Assembly: GCA_030430205.1 (NCBI GenBank) | Contig: JAUIGE010000041.1 | Location: 1 to 56,556 of the forward strand | Length of the DNA stretch: 56,556 bases | Direction: 5' to 3' | Source of the DNA: Bacteroidia bacterium | GTDB taxonomy: Bacteria; Bacteroidota; Bacteroidia; J057 | In this document: piece by piece, positions 32,368 to 40,913 of the stretch | How the letters are laid out: the number at the start of each line of letters is the position of its first letter | Position numbering within the stretch: the first letter of the stretch is position 1 | Notes under the pieces: model-generated | Seen by the model: only the letters and a program-made list of their open reading frames with translations | Databases searched by the model: none | Told to the model about the DNA's origin: nothing | Translations under genes and position numbers: made by a program

Positions 32368-34785
32368 ATGCTTTTTCATTTTCTGAAAATTGCTGCGCGT
32401 CAGTTGCGCAAGACCCCGGTATTTGCCTGTATCAACATACTGGGGATGGCCATCGGGCTCACCTTTGTGCTGCTGATCGGGCTCTATATTTACAGTGAAT
32501 TTCAGGTAAACAAAGAGTTGAAAAACCTGGATCAGCAATACATACTGCAAAGCGAATGGAAAAAAGAAGGCATAGGCCTGCCTTTTACGACATTGGCACC
32601 CCTGCCCAAAGCCCTGCGGGATGAATATCCCCATTTGGTCAAAGATTTTTACCGCATCCATGGCATCACCTCCAATATTTCTGTAGGGGAAAAAAGCTTT
32701 CGCGAAGAAGTGCAGGTGGGAGATCCTTCACTGATTTCCATGTATGGCATACCTTTGCTGGAAGGGGATGAAAAAGCCATGACAAACCCCCAGGGCGTGG
32801 TATTGATGGATAAACTGGCGGAAAAATTATTTGGCCGGACAAATGTACTGGGAGAAACCGTGACCATAGAAACGCCGATTGCCCAGGCTGATTCAGAGGG
32901 GAAAAAGGATTATATCGTCACAGGAGTACTCCAAAGCGCGCCGATGAACTCTGTGGTCAATTATTTTGAAGGGGACTGTACGGTCTTCCTTTCTATGGAA
33001 AACATGGATTATTTTGGCGGAAAAGATGCCGATGAATCCTGGCCAAATATCGCCATGATGGGCTTTGTGGAGCTAGCTCCGGGCGTCACGCCCGATCAAC
33101 TCACCGAGCCTATGGCTCGCTTGCTGAAAACCCACGCGCCTGCGCGCTTTTCTGACAACCTCACGCCTGTGCTCAGGCCTTTGCACGACTATTACCTTCA
33201 GGAAAGCGACGGTCAGCGCATGCGCATGATCTACACCCTGGGCGCGATAGCGCTCCTGATCCTGTTTATGGCCGCCGTCAACTTCATCAATATCAGCATC
33301 GGTAGAGCGGGCGTCCGCCTCAAGGAAATCGGCGTCCGCAAGGCTCTCGGCGGCCTCCGCAGCCAGTTGATGTTCCAGTTTCTGGCTGAGTCCTGCCTGC
33401 AAACGCTGTTTGCATTTGCCATAGCGCTTGGGCTGGCGGAGCTATTGCTTCCGACCTTTCGGGAGCTGGTGGGCAAGCCCCTGGGGATGGAATACATGCC
33501 CTGGGGCATGGTCTGGCCCTTACTGCTAACCATTAGCCTGCTTACAGGTCTCCTGGCAGGGATTTATCCTGCGGTCGTGCTCTCGGGCCTTCGCCCGGTT
33601 CAGAGCCTGAAAGGCAAGCTGCACAAATCACCCTCCGGCCAGTTGCTCAGGCGTAGCCTGCTGGTGATTCAGTTTGGGCTGGCGCTCTTTCTGTTGGCTT
33701 CCCTTTTTGTGGTAAATAAACAAGTCGCCTACTTCTTTAACCAAGATTTGGGATATGATGCAAATGATGTCCTGGTCGTCAGTTCGGTGCCCCGGGCCTG
33801 GGACAGGCAAGGCTATGAAAAGCTGGCCGCCCAGAAGCAAAGCTTCGAAGAAGTGCCGGAAGTGGCTTCCGTGAGCATGTCCTTTGAGATTCCAGATGGC
33901 CGTTTCGGCATGAGGCCGGCTATCTATGCTGTCGGCCAAAGCGCCGAAGATGCCCCCAAAGTGTCGCCCATTTTTTGTGATGAAGCCTATGCGGAAACTT
34001 TTGGTCTGCGGCTGAAAGAGGGACACTTTTTTGAGGGAGATAGCAGGAGCCATCGCCCCATGACCCTCTTGGTCAATGAAAATATGGCCCAGCAAATGGG
34101 TTGGGAAGAACCCATCGGCAAGCAGCTGATGATACAAGGCTGGTCGAATCCATGGGAAGTGGTGGGCGTGGTGCAGGATTATCATTTTGCCTCCTTCCAC
34201 GATGCGATTTCACCTGTGGTATTCATCCACAATGCAGATTGGACACTTTACCGATACCTCTCTTTTCGTTTTGAAAAAGGGCAGGCTGAAGCGGGTAAAA
34301 AGGCCGTCGAGGAAGTCTGGAGAAGTACTTTTCCGGCAGTGCCTTTCGTCAGTTTTTTGATGCAGGAAAAACTGGAATCGCTCTATCATATCGAGATTCG
34401 GCTGGGCAAAGCTGCTTCTGTCTCCACCTGGCTGGGCCTGCTGATTGTATTGCTGGGGGTATTTGGCCTGATCCTGCAAAACCTTGCCTATCGGCGCAAG
34501 GAGATCAGTATCCGCAAGATTTTGGGTGCTTCGCTGCGCCAGTTGATCGGGTTGTTGGGCCGCGAGTTTGCGGTGTTGTTTGTGATCGCAAGCGCGATCA
34601 GCTTGCCGCTGGCCTACCTGCTGATGCAGGATTGGCTGGAAGGTTTTGTGTACAAAACGACGCCGGGCTGGACCGCCTTTGGCGGTGCGGCGGTGCTGGT
34701 GCTGACGCTTGTCAGCCTGCTGATCAGCCTGCAGCTGTGGCAGGCAGGAAGGCGCAATCCGGTGGATGCTTTGCGGGAGGAGTAG
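32368..34785 (+). CDS. FtsX/MacB-type ABC transporter permease
   Basis: This 805-residue permease has the same two-repeat layout as the first. The N-terminal span (INILGMAIGLTFVLLIGLYI) precedes a periplasmic domain and the FtsX motif RAGVRLKEIGVRKALGGLRS. A second periplasmic domain precedes a C-terminal set of spans with RKEISIRKILGASLRQLIGL. It diverges clearly from the first permease, so the pair could form a heterodimer on one cytoplasmic ATPase. The 21-bp gap to the domain-only gene points to one transcript for all three. Confidence 0.92.
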   Translation: MLFHFLKIAARQLRKTPVFACINILGMAIGLTFVLLIGLYIYSEFQVNKELKNLDQQYILQSEWKKEGIGLPFTTLAPLPKALRDEYPHLVKDFYRIHGITSNISVGEKSFREEVQVGDPSLISMYGIPLLEGDEKAMTNPQGVVLMDKLAEKLFGRTNVLGETVTIETPIAQADSEGKKDYIVTGVLQSAPMNSVVNYFEGDCTVFLSMENMDYFGGKDADESWPNIAMMGFVELAPGVTPDQLTEPMARLLKTHAPARFSDNLTPVLRPLHDYYLQESDGQRMRMIYTLGAIALLILFMAAVNFINISIGRAGVRLKEIGVRKALGGLRSQLMFQFLAESCLQTLFAFAIALGLAELLLPTFRELVGKPLGMEYMPWGMVWPLLLTISLLTGLLAGIYPAVVLSGLRPVQSLKGKLHKSPSGQLLRRSLLVIQFGLALFLLASLFVVNKQVAYFFNQDLGYDANDVLVVSSVPRAWDRQGYEKLAAQKQSFEEVPEVASVSMSFEIPDGRFGMRPAIYAVGQSAEDAPKVSPIFCDEAYAETFGLRLKEGHFFEGDSRSHRPMTLLVNENMAQQMGWEEPIGKQLMIQGWSNPWEVVGVVQDYHFASFHDAISPVVFIHNADWTLYRYLSFRFEKGQAEAGKKAVEEVWRSTFPAVPFVSFLMQEKLESLYHIEIRLGKAASVSTWLGLLIVLLGVFGLILQNLAYRRKEISIRKILGASLRQLIGLLGREFAVLFVIASAISLPLAYLLMQDWLEGFVYKTTPGWTAFGGAAVLVLTLVSLLISLQLWQAGRRNPVDALREE

Positions 34786-34853
34786 GGTAGGGGACAAAAT
34801 TGTATCTTGCAAGTCGTCACATAAAATTCATTTTCAACAAAAACTACTACAAG

Positions 34854-35225
34854 ATGAACCTGGGTACATTTTCCGTCAGCCTGACCGTCAAAGACATTCA
34901 TGCCTCTCTGGCATTTTATGAGAAGCTGGGCTTCACCATTTTTGCAGGCGATATCGCCATGAACTACCTGATCCTGAGAAATGGCAATGCCACAGTAGGC
35001 TTGTTTCAGGGCATGTTTGATAAAAACATCCTGACATTCAACCCCGGTTGGGATGAAAATGCGAGCCCCCTGGCGTCCTTTACGGACGTAAGAGAGCTGC
35101 AAAAGCAGCTAAAAGCAAAAGGAATTGAGATGGCTGCTGAAGCAGATGAAACGACTACTGGCCCGGCCAGTTGTGTGGTAGTCGATCCCGATGGGAATCC
35201 CATTTTGATCGATCAACACCTATAA
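34854..35225 (+). CDS. VOC/glyoxalase-superfamily protein
   Basis: The ATG at 34854 gives 123 residues with the vicinal-oxygen-chelate fold: [20 protein letters not shown] at the N-terminus and [16 protein letters not shown] at the C-terminus, the conserved 'DPDGN' turn. Metal ligands of true glyoxalases are not complete, so it may bind a small molecule or have an uncharacterised lyase role. It is cytoplasmic. It is convergent with the transporter gene, with a long hairpin between them. Confidence 0.88.
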   Translation: MNLGTFSVSLTVKDIHASLAFYEKLGFTIFAGDIAMNYLILRNGNATVGLFQGMFDKNILTFNPGWDENASPLASFTDVRELQKQLKAKGIEMAAEADETTTGPASCVVVDPDGNPILIDQHL

Positions 35226-35256
35226 GTTGTGGAAGAGTTTGACGCAGATAAAAAAA

Positions 35257-35301
35257 CTGCGTTATCTGTGTCTATTCTTCATTTGGACACAGATAACGCA
35301 G
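35257..35301 (-). terminator. long hairpin terminator between convergent genes
   Basis: A 16-bp perfect inverted repeat CTGCGTTATCTGTGTC/GACACAGATAACGCAG with a 13-base loop is followed on the minus strand by seven T residues, so it mainly ends the transporter operon. Confidence 0.82.
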
Positions 35302-35328
35302 CTTGTTATCATTGAATATGTTTTGCTG

Positions 35329-36648
35329 CTAATCTTCCAAATCCACCCGTTCAAACTTTCCTCCCCATACAAATATGGCAGCAAGGCCCAGCGGCACCAG
35401 GAGTGCTCCCATGATGAATACCGACAGGTAATTGGGGTCTGCGCCGGGTGTAGATTCCGGAACTTTTGTGAGCCAGGGAATCATATAAGTAGAAAGCAAG
35501 ATGGAACCCAGCGCAGCGGCAGAACCTCCGAGCCCGGCAAGCGATCCCACAGATTTTCCGGAGAAAAAGTCGCTGGGTAGCGTCTGTATATTGCCGATGG
35601 CAACCTGGAAGCCAAATAGCACCACGGCGATGAGGATCATCGCAAAGACAGGATTACTGGCCGTAGCGCCCAGCAAAAGGCCTGGCAGCATGATCAGGCC
35701 TGAGCCACCGATCACCCACTTGCGGGCTTTTCCTACCGACCAGCCGCGTTTTATCAGTTGCCCGACAAACCATCCGCCAAAGATGCTGCCCAGCGCTGCG
35801 CCCACATAGGGAACCCATGCAAAAGCACCGATTTCTTTCACTTCAAAGCCAAAGACATCATTCAGGTAAATGGGCAACCAGATCACAAACATCCACCAGA
35901 TGGGATCCAGCAAAAATCGTGATACGATCACAGCCCAGCTTTCTTTATGGCGAAGCAATTGGGCCCAGCTAAGACCTTTGTCTTCTGGATTGTCGTTCAG
36001 GCCTTTTTTGTTTTTCTGTCCGTTCAGGATGTATTCGCGTTCCTCTTTGGTGATAAGGCTATTTTTGTCTGGGCCTGCCTTGTGTATCAGCAGCCAGGGA
36101 ATCAGCCATAGCAATCCCAGGCCACCGATCATGACAAAGGTCATTTGCCAGCCAATCCAGCCAAACATAATGGCTACCAGCGGCGCCGAGATGATGGCTC
36201 CTACGGATGCGCCTGAGTTGAATATCCCCTGCGCGAGGGCGCGCTCTTTGATCGGAAACCATTCCGCATTGGCTTTGGTAGCTCCGGGCCAGTTACCGGC
36301 CTCTCCTATGCCGAGCATCACCCGGAAGATGGTGAAGCTCAGCGCTCCCCGGGCCACAGCATGCAGCATGGCCGATACCGACCACAGCACAATGGAGAAA
36401 ACAAAGCCCATGCGGGTGCCGATGATATCAAACAGCCTGCCTGAAAGGCCTTTGCTGAAGGCATAGGCGATCAGAAAGAAAGTCGAAATCGTGGCATAGA
36501 CATTTTTGGAGTCTTCGTTTTCCAGGCCAATATCTTTGGCTATTTCCGGCCACAGGATGCCGAGCGCGTTGCGGTCTATGTAGTTGATGATGGTAGCCAG
36601 GGCCACCAGGCCCACGATCCACCAGCGGAGTCCTTTTATTTGTTTCAT
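35329..36648 (-). CDS. MFS transporter of the anion:cation symporter (hexuronate) type
   Basis: The 439-residue protein has 12 predicted spans and the signature of the ACS family: LATIINYIDRNALGILWPEI in helix 1, FRVMLGIGEAGNWPGATKAN in helix 4, WFPIKERALAQGIFNSGASV in the next loop. These match hexuronate/glucarate-type carriers such as ExuT. It starts 3 bp after the stop of kdgF in the same direction, so both are one operon. Import of (unsaturated) uronates released from pectin or alginate is the natural inference. Inner membrane. Confidence 0.93.
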   Translation of the reverse strand: MKQIKGLRWWIVGLVALATIINYIDRNALGILWPEIAKDIGLENEDSKNVYATISTFFLIAYAFSKGLSGRLFDIIGTRMGFVFSIVLWSVSAMLHAVARGALSFTIFRVMLGIGEAGNWPGATKANAEWFPIKERALAQGIFNSGASVGAIISAPLVAIMFGWIGWQMTFVMIGGLGLLWLIPWLLIHKAGPDKNSLITKEEREYILNGQKNKKGLNDNPEDKGLSWAQLLRHKESWAVIVSRFLLDPIWWMFVIWLPIYLNDVFGFEVKEIGAFAWVPYVGAALGSIFGGWFVGQLIKRGWSVGKARKWVIGGSGLIMLPGLLLGATASNPVFAMILIAVVLFGFQVAIGNIQTLPSDFFSGKSVGSLAGLGGSAAALGSILLSTYMIPWLTKVPESTPGADPNYLSVFIMGALLVPLGLAAIFVWGGKFERVDLED

Positions 36649-36651
36649 GGC

Positions 36652-37005
36652 TTATTTCATAAAGTCTTCACGGATGGGACTGAATACATCAATGAGCTCG
36701 CCTGCTTCGAGGCAGACAGCGCCATGATCCACAAATGGAGGAATGTAGAAGGCATCGCCTTCTTTGAGGAGCTGCTTTTCGCCGCCTATTACCACCTCAA
36801 AGACACCGCGTGTCACATAGGTGGTTTGGCTGTGAAAATGATTGTGAATGGGGCCTATGCCTCCTTTTTGAAAATCAACACGGACCATCATGATTTTGTC
36901 ATCATAGCCGAGGATCTTACGGGTTACGCCTTCGCCTGCTGGCTCCCAGCTCAGTTTTTCATCTTTGATGAAAGTGCTGCTTTGTTGTATATTGTTATCT
37001 TGCAT
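36652..37005 (-). CDS. kdgF: KdgF-like cupin (unsaturated uronate linearisation)
   Basis: KdgF converts unsaturated monouronates from pectin or alginate lysis to linear ketonised sugar. The ATG at 37005 gives 117 residues, the family's size. The cupin motif 1 is HNHFHSQTTYVTRGVFEVVI, with metal-binding His residues and a Gln where some cupins have Glu; motif 2 is IPPFVDHGAVCLEAGE. The transporter gene follows at once. No lyase or kdg kinase gene is in the window, so the pathway must be completed elsewhere. Confidence 0.83.
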   Translation of the reverse strand: MQDNNIQQSSTFIKDEKLSWEPAGEGVTRKILGYDDKIMMVRVDFQKGGIGPIHNHFHSQTTYVTRGVFEVVIGGEKQLLKEGDAFYIPPFVDHGAVCLEAGELIDVFSPIREDFMK

Positions 37006-37020
37006 CGCGAAAAAGTTATT

Positions 37021-37053
37021 GTGTACGCCCACAATTTAATTGTGTATGTACAC
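37021..37053. promoter_or_regulatory. 33-bp symmetric operator upstream of kdgF
   Basis: Two nested palindromes share one centre at 37037: outer arms GTGTAC (37021-37026) and GTACAC (37048-37053), inner arms CACAATT (37030-37036) and AATTGTG (37038-37044). Only the three-base spacers differ. It lies 15 bp before the kdgF start and 51 bp before the divergent lipoprotein. A GntR- or LacI-type regulator sensing a uronate is plausible. Confidence 0.72.
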
Positions 37054-37104
37054 GAAAGCAAATTTTTGGGCAAAAAATACATCTGATAAAGCAAATAAAT
37101 TAAA

Positions 37105-37929
37105 ATGAACGCAATGAAATGTAGTCTAATAACAGTCATTATTTTAAGTAGCCTCCTTTTGTCTTGTAGCGATGAAAGCCAATCCAGCTCACCACAGGAA
37201 GCCATCCCTACTTTTCAGAATAAAGGTCATGAATTAATCTATAAAATGGTGCAAAAGACCGGAGATTACCAGGCTCTCCTTAAAAAGAAAGATGTAGTAT
37301 ATACCTATACGTATCAAACGCCTGATGGCAAAGCGGATATTTCTACAGAAAAATACCTCTTTGATGGAGAGCTATCTTATGGATCTTACGACCGTCATGA
37401 GCGAACTTTCCCTGAACTGGAAGGACAAATTGAGCAGGGATATGACGGGAGCGAATATTGGCTCAGGCATAATGGGAAAATCCTCAATGATTCCATTCGA
37501 TTGAAAAGAGTTGCTTTCAATAGACCGACCAATTTTTATTGGTTTGCTATGATGCAAAAATTATTGGATCCCGGGCTGAACTATGAGTATATTGGAGAAA
37601 AAACAGCAAATGACACCGTATATGATGTTGTTAAAATCACTTTTAACTCAACAGAAGAAAAGCCTACGGATATTTACCAGCTGTATATAAATAAGCAGAC
37701 ATCATTGGCCGATCAGTTCCTTTTTACTGTGGCTGATTTTGGTGTGATGGAAACCCCCAACCTGATGAAGCTTCAGTATGAGGAAATAAATGGCATGTTG
37801 ATTCCGACAAAACGCCAGTACAAAAAATCTACCTGGAATGCAGATGTAAGCGAAAAACCTTGGATCCATGTGACCTGGTCGAATATTAAATTCAATACGG
37901 GTTTGAGTAAAGAGGTTTTTAAAAAATGA
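37105..37929 (+). CDS. lipoprotein of unknown function (DUF6503-like)
   Basis: The precursor of 274 residues has a lipobox (LLLSC, Cys15) after MNAMKCSLITVIILSSL. The mature part is beta-rich with motifs such as VVYTYTYQTPDGKADIS, GYDGSEYWLRHNGK and MLIPTKRQYKKSTW, and reminds me of the DUF6503 family of Bacteroidota lipoproteins with a LolA-like fold. That assignment is from memory. It is probably anchored in the outer membrane. It is divergent from kdgF across the 33-bp operator and may or may not be controlled by it. Confidence 0.7.
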   Translation: MNAMKCSLITVIILSSLLLSCSDESQSSSPQEAIPTFQNKGHELIYKMVQKTGDYQALLKKKDVVYTYTYQTPDGKADISTEKYLFDGELSYGSYDRHERTFPELEGQIEQGYDGSEYWLRHNGKILNDSIRLKRVAFNRPTNFYWFAMMQKLLDPGLNYEYIGEKTANDTVYDVVKITFNSTEEKPTDIYQLYINKQTSLADQFLFTVADFGVMETPNLMKLQYEEINGMLIPTKRQYKKSTWNADVSEKPWIHVTWSNIKFNTGLSKEVFKK

Positions 37930-38062
37930 ATAGTTTACAGTAACTTCACTGAAGGCTTTTTTCTAAAAAAATAATGATAATCACCTGATAGGGGGATGTT
38001 TTGGCTTGTTGTGTATGATGTGAGTGCTTTAGAAGCAATTCAATAAGAGATTAAAACTCGTT

Positions 38063-39451
38063 ATGATGAAAACTTTATTATCCTACCTCCTTACCCCCCT
38101 TATCACAGTTTCTGTTGTTTTTGCTCAAACTACGCAGATCCCAGACTCTATCTTTGAGCAGGCCTTAATTGATGCGAATATTGATAGCAATGGCCACAAT
38201 GGTAATATTAACAACAGCGACGCTGCGCCCGTAACAATTCTGGAATTAGATACCCTTGGCATTTCAGATTTAACTGGGATAGAAGCCTTTGTAAACCTTG
38301 AGTGGCTTTTGGCATCGGGAAACAATTTGATGTCGGTTGATCTTAGCGTCAATGACAAATTGGAAAATATTGACCTCTCCTTTAATCAATTGGGAGGCAT
38401 AGACCTGAGCCAGAATGAGCTGCTGACCCATATAAACCTCGAAGGCAATGCCATTGCTACAATTGACGTAACCCATTTGGATTCCCTGGATGATTTGGAT
38501 ATTGGAGGCAACCTGTTAACAAGTCTGGATGTAACGAGCAACTCTGCGTTGACCTCACTTGAAATTTGGAATATTTTTAGCCACACCAACAAAAACCAGA
38601 TCAGTAGCATTGACTTGTCTAAAAACCCCCTGCTATTCAGGTTTCTTGCCATTGACAATCAATTGGATAGTTTGGACGTATCTCAAAATTCCAAGCTGTT
38701 TACGCTGAATTGCAGTGATAATAATATTGCCCAGCTAGATGTAAGCAATAATGTGAGACTGTTTACGCTATCTTGCGACAATAATCAGTTAACTCAACTC
38801 GATGTTGCCCATCTGGATTTGGGCGGCCTCAGTTGCTCAGGTAATCAAATCAACTTTCTTGACCTCGCCGCCAGCTCGGATCTTGTGTTATTGAATTGCA
38901 GCCATAATCAAATAGATTCGATTATTCTTCCTCCCACACCCTACATATTAGATCTTTACGTCCATGATAACAACCTGACCTCACTCGATGTCAGCCATCT
39001 TGGAATCATTGAAGAATTGATTTGTCAGAATAATCAGTTGCACAGGTTGAATATCCGCAATGGCACGAATACATTTATCCGAGGATTTAATGCCTTAAAT
39101 AATCCGCAGTTATCTTGCATCACAGTGGATGATGTCAGCTTTGCGAATGTGACTTTTGCCAATGCAGTTGACTCAGGAGTCATTTTTAGTGAAGACTGCG
39201 GTTTGGTCGGAATTGATGACCTGGAAGCGGCAAAAGCCATTTCGATTTTTCCCAATCCAGCAACAGATTTCATATCTTCCTTGATACAATCTCCCATTAA
39301 AGAAATATTGATATTCAATGTGCTTGGAAAGATGGTTCAAAGGGAATCGGCATTTCCCATCTCCTTGGGCTTTCTGGAGCCAGGGGTTTATTTTATTCAT
39401 GTAATTTCAAAGGATGAAGATTACGTCGGAAAGTTCATTAAATCAAATTAA
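38063..39451 (+). CDS. leucine-rich-repeat protein with type IX secretion signal
   Basis: The 462-residue protein has a signal peptide (MMKTLLSYLLTPLITVSVVF, then AQ). At least twelve repeats of the SDNNIAQLDVSNNVRL-type (20-21 residues) run from about residue 70 to 345 and form a curved LRR solenoid. The last 75 residues (AKAISIFPNPATDF, ILIFNVLGKMV, LEPGVYFIHV) are a type A sorting domain, recognised by the type IX system and removed or used for surface attachment. The protein should be secreted or cell-surface bound. No enzymatic domain is present. Confidence 0.93.
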   Translation: MMKTLLSYLLTPLITVSVVFAQTTQIPDSIFEQALIDANIDSNGHNGNINNSDAAPVTILELDTLGISDLTGIEAFVNLEWLLASGNNLMSVDLSVNDKLENIDLSFNQLGGIDLSQNELLTHINLEGNAIATIDVTHLDSLDDLDIGGNLLTSLDVTSNSALTSLEIWNIFSHTNKNQISSIDLSKNPLLFRFLAIDNQLDSLDVSQNSKLFTLNCSDNNIAQLDVSNNVRLFTLSCDNNQLTQLDVAHLDLGGLSCSGNQINFLDLAASSDLVLLNCSHNQIDSIILPPTPYILDLYVHDNNLTSLDVSHLGIIEELICQNNQLHRLNIRNGTNTFIRGFNALNNPQLSCITVDDVSFANVTFANAVDSGVIFSEDCGLVGIDDLEAAKAISIFPNPATDFISSLIQSPIKEILIFNVLGKMVQRESAFPISLGFLEPGVYFIHVISKDEDYVGKFIKSN

Positions 39452-39704
39452 CCAGGAATTTGGGCCTTGCTTTTATGGTGGGTTGTGGGGGAGTAGTTTT
39501 AGTATTAGGCCAGCATAAAACATTTGGGCTCATCGAGATATTTAGTGGAGCAGTGCTCTTGTGCATGAAACACCCCTCGTCCAGGACACCCCTGCCCTGA
39601 GCTTGAGGGCGATTTTGCGCAGGGGGGGTAAAATTCAAAAGCTTCGTTTTTTGAACTCCACTAAAATCCTCGAGAAACCAACAATTGCCAATAAAATGTG
39701 CCCC

Positions 39705-40241
39705 ATGAAAATTTTCACAGAAACCCCCAAATTCATTTTACGGGAAATTGTTGAAGGCGATTTGATGGATATGTACGAACTGGACTCTGATCCTGAAGTG
39801 CATAAATACCTGGGTAACAAGCCCGTACAAAATGTCGCACAATCAAAAGAAATAATAAAAAGCATTCGTCAGCAGTACGATACATTTGGGATAGGACGCT
39901 GGGCAATAGTTGATAAAGCGACAAATGATTTTGTGGGTTGGTCCGGATTGAAGTACGAAACGATGTCCCTTAACAAGCAGAACGGGTACTACGATCTGGG
40001 CTACCGGATCAAAAGGAAATATTGGGGTAAAGGGATCGCAACTGAAACAGCGGTAGAAGCGCTGAAATATGGATTTACCGTATTGAATCTTGAAGAAATC
40101 TGTGCTGCAGCTCACATAGATAACGCCGCATCCAATAAAATACTTCAGAAAGTGGGCCTGAAATTCATTGAAACTTTTGAATATGATGGGATATCATGTA
40201 ATTGGTATAAGATTGAAAACAGATCCAAGAGCACTATATAA
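39705..40241 (+). CDS. GNAT acetyltransferase (RimJ/RimL-like)
   Basis: The start at 39705 (MKIFTETPKFILREIVEGDL) gives 178 residues; an ATG nine bases earlier is also possible. The acetyl-CoA-binding motif A is YRIKRKYWGKGIATETAVEA. Motif B (EEICAAAHIDNAASNKILQK, then VGLKFIETFEYDG) is typical of the RimJ/RimL branch that acetylates N-terminal or side-chain amines. The substrate is not known. Upstream 240 bp hold no other gene. Confidence 0.9.
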   Translation: MKIFTETPKFILREIVEGDLMDMYELDSDPEVHKYLGNKPVQNVAQSKEIIKSIRQQYDTFGIGRWAIVDKATNDFVGWSGLKYETMSLNKQNGYYDLGYRIKRKYWGKGIATETAVEALKYGFTVLNLEEICAAAHIDNAASNKILQKVGLKFIETFEYDGISCNWYKIENRSKSTI

Positions 40242-40313
40242 TACCGCTGGACAAGGACTAATAAGGAATTTTTGGAAAGCATCTTTGAGAAGAAAGAGAG
40301 GGATTAAAAGCAA

Positions 40314-40880
40314 ATGCAAGAAATAAGAACCCAATACTTCACTAAAAGGCAAGAATGGAGAGATTGGCTGGCTATTCATTTTGAAGAAGAAGATGATATT
40401 TGGCTGGAGTATCCTCTGAAAAAAACGGGCAAAGCCCGAATTTTATACAATGATGCCGTGGAGGAAGCACTTTGCTTTGGGTGGATTGACAGCACTGTCA
40501 AGTCCTTAAATGATGAAACAAGCATACAACGCTTTTGCAAAAGGAGAAAAAACTCCTCTTTTTCACAGGCTAATAAGGAGCGGCTACAATGGCTTTGGGA
40601 AAATGGAATGATCCACCAATCTATCAGAGATGATGTTGAAAAAGTCATAAAGGAAGAGTTTCATTTTCCACAGGACATCATAGGCAAGTTGAAATCCGAG
40701 CAGGCTGTCTGGAACAACTATATGGAATTTTCCGCCGCATATAAACGCATCAGGATCGCCTATATCGAAGCCGCAAGAAAAAGGCCCGAGGAGTTTCTCA
40801 AGCGACTTGACAATTTTATCGCCAAAACAAGGGACAATAAGCTGATAAAAGGATTCGGAGGAATTGATAAATATTATTGA
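40314..40880 (+). CDS. YdeI/OmpD-associated family protein
   Basis: The 188-residue protein matches the YdeI family: WRDWLAIHFEEEDDIWLEYP, then YNDAVEEALCFGWIDSTVKS and a C-terminal helical, basic tail (AYIEAARKRPEEFLKRLDNF). Some members are annotated as bacteriocin-protection proteins, but the mechanism is unclear. No signal peptide or membrane span is seen. It follows the GNAT gene by 72 bp and may share its transcript. Confidence 0.88.
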   Translation: MQEIRTQYFTKRQEWRDWLAIHFEEEDDIWLEYPLKKTGKARILYNDAVEEALCFGWIDSTVKSLNDETSIQRFCKRRKNSSFSQANKERLQWLWENGMIHQSIRDDVEKVIKEEFHFPQDIIGKLKSEQAVWNNYMEFSAAYKRIRIAYIEAARKRPEEFLKRLDNFIAKTRDNKLIKGFGGIDKYY

Positions 40881-40913
40881 GCTAAACATTAATATACCAC
40901 CAGCGCTTTCTCC

